Assembly: GCA_041392505.1 (NCBI GenBank)
Contig: JAWKLX010000033.1
Coordinates: 1-64,000, forward strand
Direction of reading: 5' to 3'
Source: UBA6168 sp041392505
Lineage (GTDB): Bacteria; Bacteroidota; Bacteroidia; Chitinophagales; Saprospiraceae
DNA: 64,000 bases
A program made the position numbers and the translations under genes. Numbering within the stretch: position 1 is the stretch's first letter; every line of letters begins with the position of its first letter. Below the pieces are notes generated by a model. That model did not search any database. It saw only the letters and a list, made by a program, of their open reading frames with translations, and was not told where the DNA came from. Of this stretch, positions 59,724-64,000 are shown piece after piece.

Positions 59724-59806
59724 GATTTATTTCTCCTAAAATCGCCGTGATACATGTCTAATTTGCAAGCCTTTTTGTCATGGACTAAGACCATCAAAAT
59801 GGGATG

Positions 59807-60688
59807 TCAAAAATTCTCCTTCCACCCATATTTCTCCACCCGTCCTGTCGGCAACCAAGCCTGTTGCACCTTGGCAAACTGCGCCTCTTCCACCCACACG
59901 ATGGCATCGGTGGGGCAGCGCAGCGTGGCTTCAATGGAAGCCAAGTGGTTCAGGTTGTAATTGATAACGGCGAGGTTGTTTTTGATTTCAATCAATCCCG
60001 GTGAGGCGTCGGCAACGCAGCGGCCGCATGCGGTGCAAGCGACGGAACATTTGTTCAGTGCCAGATCGCCTTCGAGCAGGGACTTGCACTGCACGATGAG
60101 TTTTTGGCTGATGGGCATGAGTTCGAACAACCCCTTTGGGCAAGCCACTACACAATCGTTGCAAGCCACGCATTTTTCGGGAATGACGACTGGTAAGCCA
60201 TCCTCATTCATTTCTATGGCACCGAAATCACAGGCGTCGGCGCAATCACCTAAACCAATGCACCCCCATGTACAGGCTTTCGGCCCACCTGTCACGACCG
60301 ACTCGCCACGGCAGGTGCGCATCGTCCCCCGATATTCAGCTAAGTTGTGGGCTTCTCGTTTCCCTCCTGCGCAGAGCAATCTGGCTACCATTTTTTCTTC
60401 TGCACCTGCATTTACGCCCAAGTATTCTGCAATTTTAGCAATGCCTTCTAGCGAGGAAACAGTGCATTTAGCAGGAGAAACTTCCCCTTTTACTACCAGC
60501 TCAGCAAAGGCCCGGCAACCCGGCTGGCCGCAAGCGCCACAATTGGCATGTGGCAACATCTCCTCGACTTGATCGATGCGGGGGTCTTCGTACACTCGCA
60601 ACTTTTTATAGGCAATGGCAATCACCGTAGCGAATAGCAACCCGAGGCCGCCGACAACAGAAATGGCTATGAAGATTTCGTTACCCAT
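59807..60688 (-). CDS. rnfB: Electron transport complex subunit RnfB
   Basis: A 293-residue ferredoxin-binding subunit: one N-terminal membrane helix (residues 5-25), then the Fe-S domain C-G-A-C-G-Q-P-G-C..C near residue 50, and clusters of C-x-x-C-x-x-C-x3-C type: C-I-G-L-G-D-C-A-D-A-C near 150, C-V-A-C-N-D-C-V-V-A-C-P near 180 and C-S-V-A-C-T-A-C-G-R-C near 220. Ferredoxin gives or takes electrons here. It starts 16 bases after PFOR-like protein 2 and is 83 bases before protein 1. A C-terminal extension with P-T-D-A-I-V-W-V-E-E is present. The frame is intact. Confidence 0.94.
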   Translation of the reverse strand: MGNEIFIAISVVGGLGLLFATVIAIAYKKLRVYEDPRIDQVEEMLPHANCGACGQPGCRAFAELVVKGEVSPAKCTVSSLEGIAKIAEYLGVNAGAEEKMVARLLCAGGKREAHNLAEYRGTMRTCRGESVVTGGPKACTWGCIGLGDCADACDFGAIEMNEDGLPVVIPEKCVACNDCVVACPKGLFELMPISQKLIVQCKSLLEGDLALNKCSVACTACGRCVADASPGLIEIKNNLAVINYNLNHLASIEATLRCPTDAIVWVEEAQFAKVQQAWLPTGRVEKYGWKENF

Positions 60689-60704
60689 GCGAATGATTCG
60701 ATCT

Positions 60705-63262
60705 TTAGTTAAATGGTTCTGCCCGTTTTATTAAGTCCTGCAATTCCGGTTCATTCGGATTCATCGGCGCACCCGGATGTATAATGCTGACCGGACATTT
60801 TTCAGCAGCCAGCACCAATTCCCGAAACGTACCCGCTTTAGGATCAGCGATGTAGGCCTGTTTGTTTTCGTTGTAACTGAACATCCGTTTGTTCAGGTTG
60901 ATGCAATCGTTGCAAGATGTGCAGAGCGGCGTGTCGATCCATGGCTCGCTGAGAAAAAGAGCTTCTTCTTCCTTAGGTGGTACTGGTTTTGGCGATTCAA
61001 TTTCAGTGCTTGGCTCAACTGGCTTGGGAGGGCCAGCCTTAGTTTTTTTTGCAGGTGTGGTTGGCGCAGACACGAATTCAGACAGATCTAAATCAAGCAG
61101 TACCGCAGCGAGGCGTTCCATGGCGGCACGGCCTTCTACCTCTTTGGCTTTCTCCAAATCTGCTGCATGAGCGGCTTCCAATTCTGCCATTTGCTGATTG
61201 GTTGCGGCAACCATTTCTTGTCGGAGGTGCTCGGTTGCTTGCTCCACATGAATGCTATGGACCCCTGCATTTTCTTGTAGGAAATGCCAAAAATCCAGAC
61301 GCTCTTGGCAAGTCAAAACGAGCGGCCATGAGACGGCTGCTTTTTGCAAATGGTTCTTCTCATCCACGACCCAGATGTACGGTACTTTGGCGTACAATTC
61401 CTGCGCTGGTTGTTGGAGGTAGTCGCCGAGTGGAACCAGGTCATCCGTCCAAAATTCACTGGGTACGATGTGAAATTGGTCAGCATAACGCGCATCCTGT
61501 GCGGCAAAATCAGCGAAGGTGAATGGTAGGTCCATTGATTGTTCTTCGCTGTTTTCAGTTTGAAAAACAAACTTGTGCTCTGGCCAATTTTTGTCCGGCT
61601 GCGGGTTGTGCAAAATGTCGAAACGGCCGCCCCACCTTGCACTTTTTTCATTATTATAAACAAACCCGGGAAACTCCCGACCTTCGACGGCGGCACTTGC
61701 CCAGAGGCTGGGGGCACTGAGGGTTTGCTCTTCGGCACTTGGTGAAAAGATATAAAACAAAGCGGGCGTCTGATTGGAAAGCCCTTCCCGAAAACCATCA
61801 ACCAATTTGCCAGCCGCAACCGAAGCAGATTGCAGGACAAAAGTGTTGCGGTGGGCAATGGCCATGGCCCCAATTTCTTGTCGGAACGAAAACCCTTCCG
61901 CCGCTTTTTGGACTCCTTGTTTGGCGGCCAATATTTTGATCGGACGGCTGGAAGAAAGTAGTTCAGAAAACTCTTTTAACTCATTTTTAATCAGTGAATT
62001 ATCATTTGTGAAATACAGGACTGGCGGACAAGCCGATAATTCCTCGCTGGTAAAGGAACGCCAGTCAAAATGAGCAAAATAATCACTGTGGATTTCTGGG
62101 AAATAACGGTTGTCAACTTCCAATTCCGCAGTGCGGATAGCAGCGAAAATGTTCGCATTGGCCGCCATGTTTTCATCAAAAACCTGTCTTGCGAGATGGC
62201 AATCCTGACCTGCTGGCGCAAACAAAATATCCGATTTGGCATAAGCATGGTTCCAATCCACTTTAGCCGTTTCAGCCAGTTCTTCATTGAGGATTAGGTA
62301 GGCGTTTTTTTGAAAAAATCCAGCATCCCTATTTTCCAAAATCGCCACTATTTTTTCGATGCGATGCAGGCGTTCCTCTGGCATGACGGAAGAACCACCC
62401 GTTGGCATGACGGAAGAAAGTTCTTCAAAATTGAAAAACGACTCGGCAAAATCAAGTGAACCGTGCAATTTTTCAGGAGAGTGAGCTTCTGGACTTTTCT
62501 CTTTTTCTACCGCCAAAATGTCCTTTAGCTTTGCTAATAGACCATGGATTTTTTCGGTTAATTTTTTACGTCTATCCGTTAAGTGAACCCTTATCAGTGC
62601 AGCGAGTAGGTAAAAAGGAACATTAGGGGAAAAGGGGATCAGGAGCCCTTGCCGTGGGATGTGCTTACATAAGTTGGCGAGGTCGTTGTCAAAGCTTTCC
62701 CCATCTTTACCACCAATGTTCAGCTGCTGTTTCAAAGTGGGAATGGCCTCGTCGATTACGGCAAATGCCTGGTAGGCATCGTCAGCGAATTTCACCTTCT
62801 CCTGCACAATGACTTCGAGCCGCAATAGGTTGTCTTTCAATATTTTAGCTTCGTTTTCGGCTGGTGCGAAACGGGCTATGCGCTCAGTGAGGAGTTCGCA
62901 ACGACACGGTTTGACCACCTTCAGATTCCTCCATCCAAAGTGGGAAATTTCGGACGACAAGTGGTTTGTTTTGGTAGGGCATCAGCAGGGCAGGGTAGTA
63001 GTTGCACTTTTCCGAAAACGTGGGCAAATGTCCTCCTTTTCCACTGCAGGAAAAAGGTACGGAGGGTGCGCCAGTAGTTGCGCAGCTCTTCCTCGGAAGC
63101 CAATTCGGCTTCATGTAGGATCGGAAGAGTACTGACCTCCGAAAATGTCAATTCGTTCCACAGCTCACCAGTTGTACTGCCACCTTTTTGGCTTCCAAAA
63201 GATTGGACAGCTTCTTCAGTGAAGAGGTCGACAAGAAAGTTATCTTGTTGGTTGTTTTTCAT
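60705..63262 (-). CDS. PFOR-like large protein 2 with C-terminal ferredoxin domain, in the rnf operon (frameshifted near start)
   Basis: About 850 residues; the first 95 to 110 are read in two other frames (breaks near 63030 and 62920). The middle has helical, Lys-rich stretches. Residues about 420-680 look like the second half of the PFOR TPP domain (N-T-F-V-L-Q-S-A-S-V-A-A-G-K, P-A-L-F-Y-I-F-S-P-S-A-E-E-Q, W-A-S-A-A-V-E-G-R-E-F-P-G-F) and resemble PFOR-like protein 1, also without GDG. An Ala/Glu coiled coil and Pro-rich linker follow, then a ferredoxin domain with C-T-S-C-N-D-C near the end and a distal C-P. A 24-base tandem duplication (62380-62418) adds a repeated V-M-P-x-x motif. rnfB starts 16 bases later. 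Function inferred from place only. Confidence 0.7.
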
Positions 63263-63273
63263 TGTGAAAGGTT

Positions 63274-64000
63274 TTACACCGCAAACGCTTCCATTTTCTT
63301 CTCAATCGCCGCCATTTTTTTCTCAGGTGAATAGCCGAGGTTGTGCGCCCCATAAAGGTCGTAGCGGAGTGCATTTTTATTTTGATAAAACAAGCCTAAA
63401 TAGGTTGTTTCCAAATCCTCTGCTAATGCACGAGCGGCATTGATGTCGGTGGGGTCATGTGGTTGGTGATGGGTAAACATTCGTTCGGTGGCCTCGTCCG
63501 GCTGGATTCCATTCTCGTGCATCAATAGTTGAACTGAATCCCGCTCGCTTACTTTTTTCTTGGCAAATTCAGCCATGAATTTTGGGCAGCGCATTGAGAT
63601 TTTCACAAAAGAAAACCCCTCGTGTTCGAAGGCCGCTTTTATAGTCGCATACAAATGGCTCGGCACCCAATCCACTGTCTGAGCCACGAAACTTACGTTC
63701 GAAACGCCGAGGGTTGTCTGGATTGGATTGACCGGCGGCAGTACCGATCCTTCTGGGTGTGTATTTGAAATAGTGCCCATTGGGGAAGTTGGAGAGGTCT
63801 GCTTTTTGGTCATACCATAAATCTGATTGTCAAATAGCAAAACCGTCAGGTTCATGTTGTAGCGAATAGCATGAATCCAATGCCCGGCCCCAATGGAACA
63901 GCAGTCCCCATCGCCCGTCACCACAAATACATTCAGGTCGGGCCGCCTGAATTTTACCCCTTCAGCCACCGGGAACGCACGTCCGTGCAGACCATGAAAC
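63274..64000 (-). CDS. 2-oxoacid:ferredoxin oxidoreductase, TPP-binding beta subunit (partial, cut by right edge)
   Basis: The stop is at 63274 and the frame is open to 64000, so the N-terminus is missing. The TPP/Mg motif V-T-G-D-G-D-C-C-S-I-G-A-G-H-W lies 20 residues inside, followed by D-N-Q-I-Y-G-M-T-K-K-Q-T-S-P-T-S, the pattern of PorB/KorB-type beta subunits. The C-terminal 120 residues are charged and unlike KorB of the neighbouring operon. The start of PFOR-like protein 2 is 11 bases beyond its stop. It is probably the TPP-carrying catalytic part of the rnf-linked complex. Confidence 0.85.
   Translation of the reverse strand, partial: FHGLHGRAFPVAEGVKFRRPDLNVFVVTGDGDCCSIGAGHWIHAIRYNMNLTVLLFDNQIYGMTKKQTSPTSPMGTISNTHPEGSVLPPVNPIQTTLGVSNVSFVAQTVDWVPSHLYATIKAAFEHEGFSFVKISMRCPKFMAEFAKKKVSERDSVQLLMHENGIQPDEATERMFTHHQPHDPTDINAARALAEDLETTYLGLFYQNKNALRYDLYGAHNLGYSPEKKMAAIEKKMEAFAV

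Noticed and set aside
51434..60688. Reading the cluster as Na+-NQR
   Set aside because: RnfB and RnfC are clearly present and there is no NqrA or NqrF; only the small Cys protein resembles an Nqr accessory.
60777..61522. Plus-strand frames of up to 157 codons opposite PFOR-like protein 2
   Set aside because: Opposite a long, clearly coding minus-strand frame; composition typical of antisense reading.

Overview
This window looks like chromosomal DNA of a Bacteroidota member, most probably of the Saprospiraceae/Saprospiria type (the lineage is inferred). Supporting signs are type IX secretion sorting domains on secreted proteins (a gliding-motility-type C-terminus at 1080-3430 and a short type A tail at 5951-7249), TAnnTTTG promoter boxes, A/T-rich leaders without obvious Shine-Dalgarno sequences, a BT_3928-type DoxX protein, an OmpA protein with thrombospondin type 3 repeats, a long NusB, and a tmRNA whose tag reads G-N-Y-Q-Y-A-M-A-A. 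No phage, insertion sequence or CRISPR array was seen.

Layout. 1-9.5 kb: transhydrogenase alpha subunit (cut by the left edge), a T9SS surface protein, an ABC-F ATPase, a secreted serine hydrolase and a copper P-type ATPase. 9.5-18 kb: a lipoprotein, cysQ, galE, lnt, metG and a saccharopine dehydrogenase-like gene. 18-19 kb: a gene-free kilobase leading into tmRNA. 19.5-24 kb: a leucine-degradation set (methylcrotonyl-CoA carboxylase beta and alpha, methylglutaconyl-CoA hydratase). 24-28 kb: ctlX, an Smr protein, two methyltransferases and queE. 28.5-46 kb: mostly housekeeping genes (M23 peptidase, ompA, nusB, yidD, rsmE, rseP-hscB, two tRNA-Leu, a GH78 rhamnosidase, folC, an arginyl/leucyl-tRNA-protein transferase-like gene, yaaA). 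46-51 kb: a GltD-like flavoprotein plus korA-korB. 51-64 kb: a complete rnf operon (B, C, D, G, E, A) into which two very large proteins related to pyruvate:ferredoxin oxidoreductase (PFOR) are built, headed by a thiamine-diphosphate beta subunit that runs off the right edge.

The most interesting system is the last one. The reading order on the minus strand is: TPP-binding oxidoreductase beta, PFOR-like protein 2 (about 850 aa, C-terminal ferredoxin), rnfB, PFOR-like protein 1 (about 1280 aa, two [4Fe-4S] motifs), rnfC, rnfD, rnfG, rnfE, rnfA, and a 61-aa Cys-rich membrane protein. By eye, both large proteins keep the fold of the PFOR TPP domain but lack its GDG cofactor motif, and they look paralogous in their C-terminal halves. 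This suggests a dedicated 2-oxoacid oxidation module wired directly to an Rnf ion pump, with the neighbouring GltD-KorA-KorB operon as a second, soluble route between 2-oxoacids, ferredoxin and NAD(P)H.

Caution: many genes are interrupted by one-base shifts, several at homopolymer runs where restoring a single base repairs the frame. They cluster at 11.6-14.9, 25.5-27.8, 46.9-49, 52-56 and 62.9-63.2 kb and hit essential genes, so they are more likely sequence errors than true pseudogenes. Disrupted genes are annotated over their full extent and flagged.
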